NCBI GenBank assembly: GCA_964370435.1
Contig: CAYJJG010000002.1
Span: 62,001 to 126,000, forward strand
Direction of reading: 5' to 3'
Origin: CALVGQ01 sp964370435
GTDB taxonomy: Bacteria > Bacillota_I > Bacilli_A > Erysipelotrichales > Erysipelotrichaceae
Length of the DNA: 64,000 nt
Both the position numbers and the translations under genes were made by a program. The notes beneath the pieces were generated by a model that was not told the origin of the DNA, did no database searches, and saw only the letters and a list, made by a program, of their open reading frames with translations. Positions 33,536 through 42,832 of this stretch are shown here, in pieces. Within the stretch, counting starts at the first letter, position 1, and each line of letters opens with the position of its first letter.

Positions 33536-34009
33536 TTACCATTTTTTTGATACATTTACTCTTTTAACACTAATTACGCCATTTAAAGCTTCAATTACTG
33601 CATAGCTTGGGTTTGTACCATCACGATTGTAATGTAATGAACCTGGATTAACTAGCGTAATACCATCTACTTGATTACTCTCAAAAATATGAGTATGTCC
33701 AAATAAAACTAAATTGCAACCCTGCTCTTTAGCTTTAAGTAATAACTTATACTTACTACCAAAATTAAGTTCCTTATGACCATGAGTAATATAAATCTTA
33801 AAAGTATCTAATTCAACTACAAGACTATTTGGATATAAACTATCCGTATCATTATTACCACGTACACTAATATAGTCCTGTAGTTGCTTACTTGGCATCT
33901 CGCTATCCCCACAATGTAAAAAATGCACATTTTGACCTTGATATTTATTGATTATATCTTTTAAAATCACTGCATCTCCGTGATTATCACTTACTACAAC
34001 TAACTTCAT
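33536..34009 (-). CDS. YfcE/YsnB-like metallophosphoesterase
   Basis: Calcineurin-like phosphodiesterase of the MJ0936/YfcE type, 157 aa. Metal ligands are in VVSDNHGD, LHCGDSE, VRGNNDTD, ITHGHKE and LFGHTH. Cytosolic; the natural substrate of this family is not settled. An in-frame extension upstream runs into N; ATG 34009, with GGTGATAAA before it, is the likely start. In B. subtilis the homologue YsnB ends the gerM-rph-ysnA-ysnB run, and here it directly follows the GerM-like gene, with rph and ysnA missing. Confidence 0.9.
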   Translation of the reverse strand: MKLVVVSDNHGDAVILKDIINKYQGQNVHFLHCGDSEMPSKQLQDYISVRGNNDTDSLYPNSLVVELDTFKIYITHGHKELNFGSKYKLLLKAKEQGCNLVLFGHTHIFESNQVDGITLVNPGSLHYNRDGTNPSYAVIEALNGVISVKRVNVSKKW

Positions 34010-34025
34010 TTTATCACCGCATTTA

Positions 34026-34035
34026 NNNNNNNNNN
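34026..34035. other. Assembly gap (10 N)
   Basis: Ten ambiguous bases between the GerM-like gene and the phosphoesterase; probably intergenic. Confidence 0.95.
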
Positions 34036-34071
34036 GCATTTATTATACCTTAAATAATCATTTAAATACAG

Positions 34072-34992
34072 TTATATCTTATTAATTTTTAAACTTTTAG
34101 TATCAACACTTTCAATTTCTAGACCTTCTACTACTACGCTAATTGTACTTACATTGAAATTTGCTTTAATCGTAAATAATATTGGTTCTAATAAAATCCA
34201 ATCACATGTTTTTTGAGGAGTAAGAACTTCAGAACTCATCTCAATAATCATCATATCTTCTTCTAATGTCAAATTAAATGTTTTATATTTTACTTCATTA
34301 TTGATAAAAATAGAATTATTTCTTGTATAGTATTTCTGTAAACTAGTGATAATATCTTCATTACTTCGTATAGTCTTAAAAGTCAAATAATTATTTGTTT
34401 TATGTTGTTGTGTTATTGCCACAATAAATCCTTCAGAGCGATGAAAAGTTGAATTTATTGTTATGAAGTTATTTAATGCTAAAGTCTTTTTTAAAGGTTG
34501 ATTTAATGTGATATTACCACCATTCAATTTAGAAACTGGTTCGTGGTTAATGGTAAAGATTAAACTATCTATTCCCTCAAATTGTGTAAAAACATAACAC
34601 ATCGCTTCGATAATCTTTAACTCTAAGCTCGGATTAACTTCATTCAATTTTTCATTAAAATCCAATTTCATTAATCGATCTTCTATCTCAACAGTATTTA
34701 CTTGCAGTCCTATAGGAAAAAGACCACTAAATCCTTCAACTGGACTATTACTAAGACTCATAGCTTGAACAATGTTGTTTACTATTGTAAGATAATCTCC
34801 ATTACTATCATCGCTTATAGTAAAAGGAACATTTTCATTAAATTCATTTAATAACACAATTTCGATAGTGTTACTTTCAACATAAGAGACATTTACCATA
34901 GCAGTTTCGTTATTTACACTTACTATATAGGCAATTAAAGCTACAAAAGCAAAAAGTAACGAAGTAACTTTTTTCATTTCATTGATTTTCAT
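34072..34992 (-). CDS. GerM-like protein (GerMN domains)
   Basis: 306 aa, exported or membrane-anchored: hydrophobic segment at about 8-24 after a short basic start. A GerMN domain is recognisable at about 75-155 (GLFPIGLQVNTVEIEDRLMKLDFNEKLNE... then TQFEGIDSLIFTINHEPVSKL), and the rest (about 165-305) looks like a second, more diverged copy. In Bacillus GerM is a mother-cell lipoprotein for septal peptidoglycan and engulfment; no lipobox cysteine is visible here. ATG 34992 is chosen because GGGTGA precedes it. Its place beside gerE agrees with Bacillus gene order. Confidence 0.75.
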   Translation of the reverse strand: MKINEMKKVTSLLFAFVALIAYIVSVNNETAMVNVSYVESNTIEIVLLNEFNENVPFTISDDSNGDYLTIVNNIVQAMSLSNSPVEGFSGLFPIGLQVNTVEIEDRLMKLDFNEKLNEVNPSLELKIIEAMCYVFTQFEGIDSLIFTINHEPVSKLNGGNITLNQPLKKTLALNNFITINSTFHRSEGFIVAITQQHKTNNYLTFKTIRSNEDIITSLQKYYTRNNSIFINNEVKYKTFNLTLEEDMMIIEMSSEVLTPQKTCDWILLEPILFTIKANFNVSTISVVVEGLEIESVDTKSLKINKI

Positions 34993-35044
34993 ATTATTCA
35001 CCCATTTATAAGATATGTAATGCATATAAAAACTAGAACATAAT

Positions 35045-35065
35045 AAAAAGCACGCTGAGTGCTTT
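35045..35065 (-). terminator. Possible weak terminator after the VanY-like gene
   Basis: AAAGCAC (35047-35053) pairs with GTGCTTT (35059-35065), 5-nt loop, followed by five T in a row on the minus strand. A short stem, so readthrough into the GerM-like gene is possible. Confidence 0.55.
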
Positions 35066-35070
35066 AAACT

Positions 35071-36095
35071 TTATTCAAAATAACTTAAATCTTCTTCAAA
35101 CATCTGTGTTGCTTTTTGTATTCCAACATATCTCCAGTAATATGGTTCAGCTACGTGATTATTAGTGAGTTCATCATCCTCTTTGTATAANNNNNNNNNN
35201 NNNNNNNNNNNNNNNNNNNNNNNNNNNNNNNNNNNNNNNNNNNNNNNNNNNNNNNNNNNNNCCAACGATATTGTACCGTTAAATCAAAATTCCTTTGTAC
35301 TATACCGGTTACTGCAAAATTTACACTCCATCCTAACTGAGCATCATCATGCCCAGGATAATCCTGATAAAACAAAACATTTTCTCCATAATTCAACAAA
35401 GCTTCTTCATATAATATGATTTGCTCATCATATGAAATATAACCTGAAGTTACAGAAAGAGCTGCACATGGAAGTGGATTAACATTATCTTCTTCAATTG
35501 CATCACATAAATTTTGTAAAGGATCAATAATTAAACTTAAAACTTTTATATTATCTTTAGTAGTAGGTACTTCGTTTAATGTTTTTAAAGGATATGGAAC
35601 TCTTTTAGAAACAGTAGTATCAATATTTAAAAATGTTGAATCTACTTGTGGTTTTCTTATAACGTTAGAATCCTCATTATATAGATCACCATTTTCAAGA
35701 TAAAATAATACACTCGCAACATCATAGCTTGATAACCATGAAGCTAACTCATGAACTTCCATATTATTTTTAGTAGCGCTAATAAGTTCAACTATTTCAT
35801 CTCCACTTAGATGAGCATGATATTCACTTAATTCATGGTATTGAACGATATTATAAATATTGAATTTATTACTTTGTACATAATCATATAAATAATAAGG
35901 AGCTATACTATACTCAATAATATATTCAATTTCGCGATCATTCAAATGTTCATCCAACAATGCCACTTCTTGATCACTCATATAATCGATATAGAAATAT
36001 CTAGATAAACGATTATAATTTATATTCATTACACTAATACAAGCAAGTGCAATCAAGAAAATTCCAAACACAAAAATCAATCTTTTAGTTTTCAA
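35071..36095 (-). CDS. VanY-like D,D-carboxypeptidase homologue without zinc ligands (interrupted by an assembly gap)
   Basis: About 340 aa with an N-terminal membrane anchor (about 5-24), a diverged N-terminal region, and a VanY-type domain. SGYISYDEQ matches the family's SGYRSYxxQ, PGHDDAQLGWSVN aligns with PGxSEHQLGLAVD, and AEPYYWRYVG aligns with EPWHxRYVG. All three expected zinc ligands (His, Asp, His) are replaced by Ala, Asn and Tyr, so it should not be an active carboxypeptidase. A 71-N gap (35191-35261) splits the gene; the two sides are out of frame by one base, best explained by a mis-sized gap because homology continues on both sides. It lies between gerE and the GerM-like gene. 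Confidence 0.75.
35191..35261. other. Assembly gap (71 N) inside the VanY-like gene
   Basis: The N length is not a multiple that keeps the reading frame; a real length of 72 or 69 would. The missing residues should include the family's YGFILRYP-like strand. Confidence 0.9.
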
Positions 36096-36133
36096 AATAA
36101 TCGCCTCCTGTAGTATTATAACATAAAATCAAA

Positions 36134-36158
36134 AGAAAAAACCTCTGAAAAATCAGAG
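36134..36158 (-). terminator. Terminator after gerE
   Basis: CTCTGA (36143-36148) pairs with TCAGAG (36153-36158) across a 4-nt loop, followed on the minus strand by a T-rich run. Confidence 0.65.
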
Positions 36159-36159
36159 A

Positions 36160-36363
36160 TTATAATTTTAATTCATCACAGCGTAGTAACTCAATTACAG
36201 CTTGCGCTCTACCTTTAACACCTAATTTACAAATAACATTAGATATATGGTTACGTACTGTTTTTTCACTAATAGTCAGCTTATTAGCTATTTCCCTAGT
36301 ATCATAATTATCAATAAGTAGCTCAAAGACTTCTTTTTCTTTTGCAGTTAATATTCTTTTCAC
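36160..36363 (-). CDS. gerE: GerE, late mother-cell sporulation regulator
   Basis: LuxR-type helix-turn-helix protein consisting of the DNA-binding domain only, 67 aa (B. subtilis GerE is 74). LTAKEKEVFELLIDN, TREIANKL, ISEKTVRNHISNV and KLGVKGRAQAVIELLR follow GerE almost word for word. In Bacillus it works with sigma-K in the mother cell to switch coat genes on and off. The open frame starts at an ATG 11 codons upstream, but AAAGGAGG lies between that ATG and the GTG at 36363, so GTG is the likely start. Flanked by uvrC upstream, as in Bacillus. Confidence 0.93.
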   Translation of the reverse strand: MKRILTAKEKEVFELLIDNYDTREIANKLTISEKTVRNHISNVICKLGVKGRAQAVIELLRCDELKL

Positions 36364-36437
36364 GAAAGTACCTCCTTTTACTTCTATTTTATGCATAGAT
36401 CAAAAAAAGGTACTGCTTACTTTAGCTATTGTTATAA

Positions 36438-38198
36438 TTAATTTTCATGAACTGTTTCTTGTATTCGCTTGGCAACATCTAATGGCACTACTTCATTTAA
36501 TTCTTCGATAGTAGCCTCTTTTATGCGCTTAAAACTCTTGAATTTTGTCATAAGTTGTTTTTTACGTTTTGCACCAACACCTTCAATTTCATCTAGAATT
36601 GATTTAGTTTGCGCTTTAGTGCGAAGCTTTCGGTGATAATTAATCGCAAAACGATGCACTTCATCTTGAAGATTAGTGATTAGAAAAAAGACATCACTAT
36701 TTCTTTCAACTGCAATACGCTGATTATGTTCATCGAGTAATCCATCGGTATTGTGTTTTTCATCTTTAACTAATCCACATACTTTGATAGATAGATTTAA
36801 CATTGATAGTATTTCTTTAGCAGCATTTACTTGAGCGATACCTCCATCAACCAAAAGTAAATCCGGTAGCCGCTCTTCTTCTTTTATCGCTCTAAAATAT
36901 CTGCGATAAAGTGCCTCTTTCATAGCATCAACATCACTATTACCAGTATGTAACTTATACAATCGATAATCACTTTTTCTAAAACCTAAATCTTGATATA
37001 CAATCATTGCAGATACAGTAAATTGTCCAAAAGTATGTGAATTATCAAATACTTCGATACGATTTAAATACTCTAACTTACAGTGTTTTCTTAGTTCCTC
37101 AATACTATTCTCTTTAGTTAAAGTTACATGTTCTAACTGCTCAAACTTGTTATTTAATGCTTGCTTAGCATTTTTATAAGCCATATCTAATAATTTTTTT
37201 CTAAAACTTTTTTGTGGTTGCATTATTTTAGCATCTACTAATTCAGCTAGTAACTCTATGTCAACATCACTTGGCACTACTATTTCTTTAGGATAAGGAT
37301 GCTTTTCATAATATTGGAGTAAAAAAGTAATGAAATTATCATTAGCATCTTCATAAAGCGGCTGAGTTACAAATTCACGTTCTAGAAGCTTACCATCACG
37401 AAGAAGCAAACCTTGTATTGCTATATACCCTTTATCTTCGTAATAAGCGAAAACATCACGATTTTTATTATCTCCTACCTGAACAGCTTGACGATCAACT
37501 ATATGAGTTATAGCTTGCAACAATTCTTTTGATTTTTGAGCCTTCTCAAATTCTAATTGATCAGCTTCTTGTTGCATACGCAGCTTTAATTCTTCTAGAA
37601 GGTTTTTTACATCTCCTTTTAAAAAGGAAGTAATCTTACTCACAAGTTTCTTATAAGTATTTTCATCAATATCAAACTCACATGGGCCTAAACATTGTCC
37701 AATATGATAGTATAAACAAACTTTTTTAGGCATTGACTTACATTTGCGTAAAGGGTAAAGTTGGTTAAGTAACTTCATCGTTTGATATGCTGCAAAAGAA
37801 TCAGGAAAAGGACCAAAATATTTAGCCTTACGATCTTTTTTAGCATCGCGAACAACCCTACAAGTCGGATATTTTTCCTGTGTTAATTTTATATAAGGAT
37901 AAGTTTTGTCGTCCATAAAAATAATATTAAATCGTGGGCGATGTTTCTTTATTAGATTTATCTCTAACAATAATGCCTCTTTTTCAGAATGAGTAACAAT
38001 ATATTCAAAATCCTCAATCAATGAAACTAATTTTGTGGTTTTGTAATCATGGGCACCAATAAAATACTGATTCACCCTATTTTTTAGTTTCTTTGCTTTA
38101 CCGACATAGATAATATCATTTTTACTGTTTTTCATCAGATAACATCCTGGCTCTAGTGGTAGCGTTGCTAATTTTGCTTTTAATTTATCCTTTATCAT
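36438..38198 (-). CDS. uvrC: Excinuclease ABC subunit C
   Basis: Dual-incision nuclease of nucleotide excision repair, 586 aa. N-terminal GIY-YIG domain (GCYLMKNSKNDIIYVGKAKKL), a zinc-type cysteine set in CKSMPKKVCLYYHIGQCLGPC, a UVR coiled coil (EADQLEFEKAQKSKELLQAI), the RNase H-like endonuclease domain with EVFDNSHTFG and LLVDGGIAQV, and C-terminal helix-hairpin-helix repeats (IEGVGAKRKKQLMTKFKS). Starts 4 bp inside the end of mutS2 (ATGA overlap). Confidence 0.97.
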   Translation of the reverse strand: MIKDKLKAKLATLPLEPGCYLMKNSKNDIIYVGKAKKLKNRVNQYFIGAHDYKTTKLVSLIEDFEYIVTHSEKEALLLEINLIKKHRPRFNIIFMDDKTYPYIKLTQEKYPTCRVVRDAKKDRKAKYFGPFPDSFAAYQTMKLLNQLYPLRKCKSMPKKVCLYYHIGQCLGPCEFDIDENTYKKLVSKITSFLKGDVKNLLEELKLRMQQEADQLEFEKAQKSKELLQAITHIVDRQAVQVGDNKNRDVFAYYEDKGYIAIQGLLLRDGKLLEREFVTQPLYEDANDNFITFLLQYYEKHPYPKEIVVPSDVDIELLAELVDAKIMQPQKSFRKKLLDMAYKNAKQALNNKFEQLEHVTLTKENSIEELRKHCKLEYLNRIEVFDNSHTFGQFTVSAMIVYQDLGFRKSDYRLYKLHTGNSDVDAMKEALYRRYFRAIKEEERLPDLLLVDGGIAQVNAAKEILSMLNLSIKVCGLVKDEKHNTDGLLDEHNQRIAVERNSDVFFLITNLQDEVHRFAINYHRKLRTKAQTKSILDEIEGVGAKRKKQLMTKFKSFKRIKEATIEELNEVVPLDVAKRIQETVHEN

Positions 38199-40495
38199 GA
38201 TTTTGACACAAAGCTCACTACACTTGCTCCTACTCCACCTTCACCTTGTCCACCTAAACGATAAGTAACATCTTTTCGTTTTTTTAAACGCTCATGTATA
38301 GCAGTTCGAAGTGCACCAGTACCAACGCCATGTATAATACGCACTTGTCCAAGCCCTGCTAGTAACGCATCATCCATGTACTTTTCAAAAACCACTAGTG
38401 CCTCTTCTACCCTTAATCCAATTAAGTTACATTCTAAGGCAACCTTAGGTTTAATATGATCAATAGACTTTAGTGTTTTCTTATGTTTTTTTTGTTGTAC
38501 AATACGGTGAACTAAATTCTCTTTTTTTGTCGTTATTTTCATACCATTCACATCAACCATAACTTTATTATTGTTGATCGAAATAATTTCTCCTAACTGA
38601 TGTGAATTTTTAAGTGATACTGCGTCACCGACATTAAAATCTTTATCTTCACTTTGTTCTATCTCCTCTTCAACTAATCCTTCAATTTCTTGTTTAAAGG
38701 CATTATATTGATGTGGTTTTATTGCCTGCGCTTGTTTTAAGTTTTCAAAAACTAGCTCAGCTTCTAATTTTATTTGTTGAATATATTCACTAGCTTCTTC
38801 TTTAGCTTTATCCATCAGACGCTCTTTATGACTTATAAACGCTTCCTCTTGTTTTAATAGTTTGAGCTTAAGAGCGCTAATTTCTTCTAATTCTTGTTGT
38901 AGTGCTATATTATTCTCTTCCTGTTGTAAAACCTGTAACTCTAATTTTTCAATAAGTTCATCTTCAGTTGTTTTTTGCTGCTGCTTTAAAAACTCAGCTT
39001 CCTTTAGAATACTCTCTTTAAGATTATAGCGTTTAGCTATAGTAAACGCATTAGACTGACCACTAAGCCCTTCAATAAACTTAAATGTTGGTCTCATTGC
39101 TTCTACATCAAAATGCACTGATGCAAGTAGAATATCATGATGCTTTTTACCATAAGCTTTTAATCTTCCATAATGAGTAGTCACAATACACATGCATTTT
39201 TTTAAGCGTAAATCATTAAGAATAGCTATAGCGAGACTTTCTCCTTCTTTAGGATCAGTTCCACTACCAATTTCATCTAATAACACTAAAGATTGACTGG
39301 TTACATGATTTGTAATCATTGCTAATTTTGAAATGTGTGCCGAAAAAGTAGACAATGAATTAGTAATTGATTGATCATCTGTCAAATCCATAAACACTTC
39401 ATCATAAAAAGGTATAATAGCCTCATCACATCCAATAGGTATTCCACAGTAGCTCATTAATACAAAAAGACCTACACATTTTAAACTTACCGTTTTACCA
39501 CCAGTATTGGGACCACTAATTAATAAAACTTTAGTATCTTGATTCATCCTATACGTATTAGCTACAACCTCTTTACGATCAATAAAAGGATGCCTTGCTT
39601 GTTTTAAAAGAAGCTCCTGTTTGTCACTTATTGTAGCCATGATGCCGTCAACTTCTTTACCATATTGTGCTTTTGCAAATAAGCTGTCCAGTAAAGCTAA
39701 GGTCTCTAAGTTATCTAAATAAGAGTGGGCAACACTTTTTAAACACTGTGAACACTCTAATAAAATACGTTGTACTTCTTCAATTTCTTGCGATATTAAA
39801 CTTTGTTTCTCATTGTTTAATGGAAGTAATGAAGCCGGTTCAATATATGCTGTTTGGCCTGAAGCACTTTCGCCATGAACAAATCCTCCTAAAGCATTCT
39901 TTTCACTTATTTTAGCAAGCACAACATAGCGATTATTACGTGTTGTAATAATGGTATCCATTAGCTTAGATGCGTTACTAGCAATAAACTTTTGGGCTTC
40001 TTTACTCAGTTCTCCCTCGATTTTTCTTAATCGTTTGCGAATACTAGAAAGCTGTGGTGAAGCATGATCTACTACTTCACCAAATTTATCAATACAGCTT
40101 GTTATTTTATCAGCGACTTGCTGATTACTAACTAAGCTATGTGCCAGCTCCATTAACAACGCTACATCAAATTCAACCTTACTGAGATAGTTTCTAAGCG
40201 ACATTAATCCTCGCTCATGATCTAGTACTTGAAGCAAATCATAACCACTACAAATACCATCACGTAGTGCTACTTGTAAAATACTATCAATGTCACGTAT
40301 ACCATCAAAAGGCATAGTACCATAGCGAATCACACATTCAAGTGCTTCTTTAGTTTGTTTATTTCGCCTTATTATCTCTAATCGGTGCATCGTAGGAGTT
40401 GTACTTAAAAGATGCTCCTTTCCTTTTGAAAAGAAGCAATAGTTTGCAATTTTATGAAGTAGTTCTTCTAACTGTAGTCCTTGATATGCTTTCAT
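38195..40495 (-). CDS. mutS2: MutS2 (endonuclease/ribosome-rescue type)
   Basis: 766 aa. MutS-type core with Walker A GPNTGGKTVSLK, Walker B region LVLLDEIGSGTDPKEG and the signature STFSAH; a long coiled coil at about 510-600; a KOW-like domain (DFNVGDAVSLKN...); and a C-terminal Smr nuclease domain (LIGLRVEEALVVFEKYMDDAL, RIIHGVGTGALRTAI). No mismatch-recognition domain, which separates it from MutS. In Bacillus it suppresses recombination and splits stalled ribosomes. Cotranscribed with uvrC by overlap. Confidence 0.96.
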   Translation of the reverse strand: MKAYQGLQLEELLHKIANYCFFSKGKEHLLSTTPTMHRLEIIRRNKQTKEALECVIRYGTMPFDGIRDIDSILQVALRDGICSGYDLLQVLDHERGLMSLRNYLSKVEFDVALLMELAHSLVSNQQVADKITSCIDKFGEVVDHASPQLSSIRKRLRKIEGELSKEAQKFIASNASKLMDTIITTRNNRYVVLAKISEKNALGGFVHGESASGQTAYIEPASLLPLNNEKQSLISQEIEEVQRILLECSQCLKSVAHSYLDNLETLALLDSLFAKAQYGKEVDGIMATISDKQELLLKQARHPFIDRKEVVANTYRMNQDTKVLLISGPNTGGKTVSLKCVGLFVLMSYCGIPIGCDEAIIPFYDEVFMDLTDDQSITNSLSTFSAHISKLAMITNHVTSQSLVLLDEIGSGTDPKEGESLAIAILNDLRLKKCMCIVTTHYGRLKAYGKKHHDILLASVHFDVEAMRPTFKFIEGLSGQSNAFTIAKRYNLKESILKEAEFLKQQQKTTEDELIEKLELQVLQQEENNIALQQELEEISALKLKLLKQEEAFISHKERLMDKAKEEASEYIQQIKLEAELVFENLKQAQAIKPHQYNAFKQEIEGLVEEEIEQSEDKDFNVGDAVSLKNSHQLGEIISINNNKVMVDVNGMKITTKKENLVHRIVQQKKHKKTLKSIDHIKPKVALECNLIGLRVEEALVVFEKYMDDALLAGLGQVRIIHGVGTGALRTAIHERLKKRKDVTYRLGGQGEGGVGASVVSFVSKS

Positions 40496-40511
40496 AATCC
40501 GAATTCCTATA

Positions 40512-41159
40512 CTACTGTGTCCAGTCTGATGAAATATTATATTCCTCCATCATTGCTTCTAATCTAGCAGTATCTTCAAATGATAATTCATCTTTCTGTA
40601 GTACTGAAGAGATGAATTCATTTTCATTAATAAACTCACTCGCAAATCCAATTGCATCAAAAGAGTATTCATTCATAAAGTTCAATAAGGAATGATCAAT
40701 AACATAAGAACCCTCTTCAATAATAGGCATTGATAACACAAAAACTGCAATTAAACACCAGATCCAAGTTAAAACAACACCAAATACACTACCCAATAAT
40801 TGATTTACCTCTTTAACTAGAGGTATATTTTGAATCGTTTTTATAAATGGTCTTAGTAAAGTCATTGCAATTTTTATAACAATGAAAAGCACTATCAACC
40901 ATGCATAATTATTAAATATACGATTAACAATTAAACCATAGTTAGTATCACCCATAGGTGTTAAATTCATAGGATAGATACGAATAAGTGATGAAAAATA
41001 TGTTGAAAAATACCATGCAAAAAATAAAGCCAGGATAGTTCCAAAGCAATCCCAAAATGAAAGGATTAATCCCTTCTTATAACTAGTAAATACATTAACG
41101 ACAAAGCAAATAACGATCAGTACATTTGCGATTAAAACCCAATAATCTAAATTTTCCAT
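40512..41159 (-). CDS. CvpA-family membrane protein (YshB-like)
   Basis: 215 aa, four predicted transmembrane segments (about 7-25, 35-55, 85-105, 120-145) followed by an acidic C-terminal tail. The hydrophobic pattern with GLILSFWDCFGTILALFFAW and IKIAMTLLRPFIKTI matches CvpA/YshB. Role unknown beyond loose links to envelope and colicin V production. A 24-codon upstream extension is rejected, because GGAGGTAATT lies before ATG 41159. Same neighbourhood as in B. subtilis, between rnhC and mutS2. Confidence 0.82.
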   Translation of the reverse strand: MENLDYWVLIANVLIVICFVVNVFTSYKKGLILSFWDCFGTILALFFAWYFSTYFSSLIRIYPMNLTPMGDTNYGLIVNRIFNNYAWLIVLFIVIKIAMTLLRPFIKTIQNIPLVKEVNQLLGSVFGVVLTWIWCLIAVFVLSMPIIEEGSYVIDHSLLNFMNEYSFDAIGFASEFINENEFISSVLQKDELSFEDTARLEAMMEEYNISSDWTQ

Positions 41160-41362
41160 ATAATTACCTCCATATAATAATACCAAAAATATTTTTAAAT
41201 GCAAATTGATAGTGATTAGCAATACTATCACCTCTATAGTGTTACAGAGAAACTAAAAATTATACCTCAATAAAAAAACTTTACACTATATTAAAAATGA
41301 TAAATTAAAATAGGCTTCTTTGCAACTTATTTATTAACACTTCTTTCAAAGAACATTAAAAT

Positions 41363-41378
41363 ATACTCTATAGAGTAT
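41363..41378. promoter_or_regulatory. 16-bp palindrome upstream of rnhC
   Basis: Perfect ATACTCTATAGAGTAT in the 286-bp divergent gap between cvpA and rnhC, 67 bp before the rnhC start. Possible operator; the rest of the gap (41160-41445) is AT-rich with no ORF. Confidence 0.4.
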
Positions 41379-41445
41379 TATTTATACCTCACAAAGAAAA
41401 CACAAAGTATCAAAATTATGATAAACTTATTTAGTGAGGTGCTTT

Positions 41446-42357
41446 ATGAATACAATTACTTGTGAATTAAATGATAGTCAAAGAAGACAATTATTAGAAG
41501 CATGGAGAGAATTTAAAGTGGATAAGGTTATTCCTTATGTTGAGTTTCAATGCAAAGTAGAACAATGTACGATTACTGCTTATACCTCTGGAAAAGTAGT
41601 TTTTCAAGGTAATGATGCTGCTCTATATGCATCCACCTATACAAAAAAGCAACCGGATGCGATATATACAGAAAATGATACTAGTTATCCTAATGATATT
41701 ACACATAGTGGAAGTGATGAAGTAGGCACAGGCGATTATTTTGGTCCTGTGTGTGTATGTGCATGCACAGTAAAAAAAGAAGATATAGCGTGGCTTAAAG
41801 AACTTAAAGTGAATGACTCTAAACAAATAAATGATGCTGTAATTTTGAAGATTGCACCGCAAATTATGAAGCATATAGCGCATTCCAAGTTAATTTTAGA
41901 TAACACACGCTACAATAAAGTTCAGCAAAGCAATAATTTAAACGCAATAAAAGCTAAGCTCCATAATCAAGCTTACCTTAACTTATTAAAAAAAGAAGGT
42001 ACATTACCTGATCTTTGTGTTATTGATCAGTTTACACCAGAAACAACCTACTTTCGCTATTTAAAAGAAGAAACTCAAGTATATCGCAAGCTGCATTTCG
42101 AAACAAAAGCTGAAAGTAAGTATTTAGCTGTAGCTTGTGCTTCGATTATTGCACGTTACACTTTCTTAATTTCATGGAAAAACATTGAGGAACATTACAA
42201 CATGAAACTTGCTAAAGGTGCTGGTAAAGAAGTTAATCAAGATGCTTTAAGGTTTGTTAAAGAATTCGGTATAGATGAACTTAAAAACATTGCTAAAATG
42301 CATTTTAAAAACACTGAACTTTTAGTTGAAACATTAAATGTTGATTCTTCTCTATAA
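41446..42357 (+). CDS. rnhC: Ribonuclease HIII
   Basis: Cleaves RNA in RNA-DNA hybrids, 303 aa. The N-terminal TBP-like DUF3378 substrate-binding domain (1-80) is followed by the RNase HII/HIII catalytic domain with SGSDEVGTGDYFGPVCV, VIDQF and KAESKYLAVACASIIARY. The glycine-rich GTGD in place of the HII form and the N-terminal domain identify HIII. A GTG 12 bases upstream is in frame but lies in the SD (GAGGTG); ATG 41446 is the start. Confidence 0.95.
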   Translation: MNTITCELNDSQRRQLLEAWREFKVDKVIPYVEFQCKVEQCTITAYTSGKVVFQGNDAALYASTYTKKQPDAIYTENDTSYPNDITHSGSDEVGTGDYFGPVCVCACTVKKEDIAWLKELKVNDSKQINDAVILKIAPQIMKHIAHSKLILDNTRYNKVQQSNNLNAIKAKLHNQAYLNLLKKEGTLPDLCVIDQFTPETTYFRYLKEETQVYRKLHFETKAESKYLAVACASIIARYTFLISWKNIEEHYNMKLAKGAGKEVNQDALRFVKEFGIDELKNIAKMHFKNTELLVETLNVDSSL

Positions 42358-42399
42358 TTAAAACAGGAGTAAATAAAAATTAAAATTGGAGAAAATAAT

Positions 42400-42792
42400 A
42401 TGATATTAACTATAGAAGACTATAAATTAATTGAAAGTGCTAGTAAAGTAATTCAAGAGCATTACGACAGTGAAAATTTTAATCACACTGTTGCAGCAGC
42501 ATTACTTTGTGGTAGTGGTAATATTTATGTTGGTATAAATGTCTATTCCTTACATGGTGCTTGTGCTGAGCAAGTAGCAATAGGCACTGCGGTTGCCAAT
42601 GGTGAAAAACAATTTAAATGTATTGTTGCTATAAGGGGAAAAGAAGGTAACGAGATTATTCCTCCTTGTGGTAATTGCAGACAATTATTAAATGATTTGA
42701 TGCCCGAATGTGAAGTGATTTTATCTCAAAATGATCAAGGGCTAAAAGTACGAGCTAAAGAACTACTACCTTTTGCTTATAGTGTCCAGTAG
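42400..42792 (+). CDS. cdd: Cytidine deaminase family protein
   Basis: Zinc-dependent nucleoside deaminase, 130 aa. The catalytic motif is HGACAEQVAI (Cys-Ala-Glu) and the second zinc motif PPCGNCRQLL, as in tetrameric cytidine deaminases. Wording around the first motif also resembles blasticidin-S deaminases, so substrate preference is uncertain. Follows rnhC by 42 bp with SD TTGGAGAA and ends at a strong bidirectional terminator. Confidence 0.82.
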   Translation: MILTIEDYKLIESASKVIQEHYDSENFNHTVAAALLCGSGNIYVGINVYSLHGACAEQVAIGTAVANGEKQFKCIVAIRGKEGNEIIPPCGNCRQLLNDLMPECEVILSQNDQGLKVRAKELLPFAYSVQ

Positions 42793-42832
42793 AGTTATAA
42801 GAATTCCATGTAAAAACAATTACTATAATACT

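Noticed and set aside
35071..36095. Calling the VanY-like gene a frameshifted pseudogene
   Set aside because: The frame change coincides with a run of N whose length is uncertain; homology continues on both sides.
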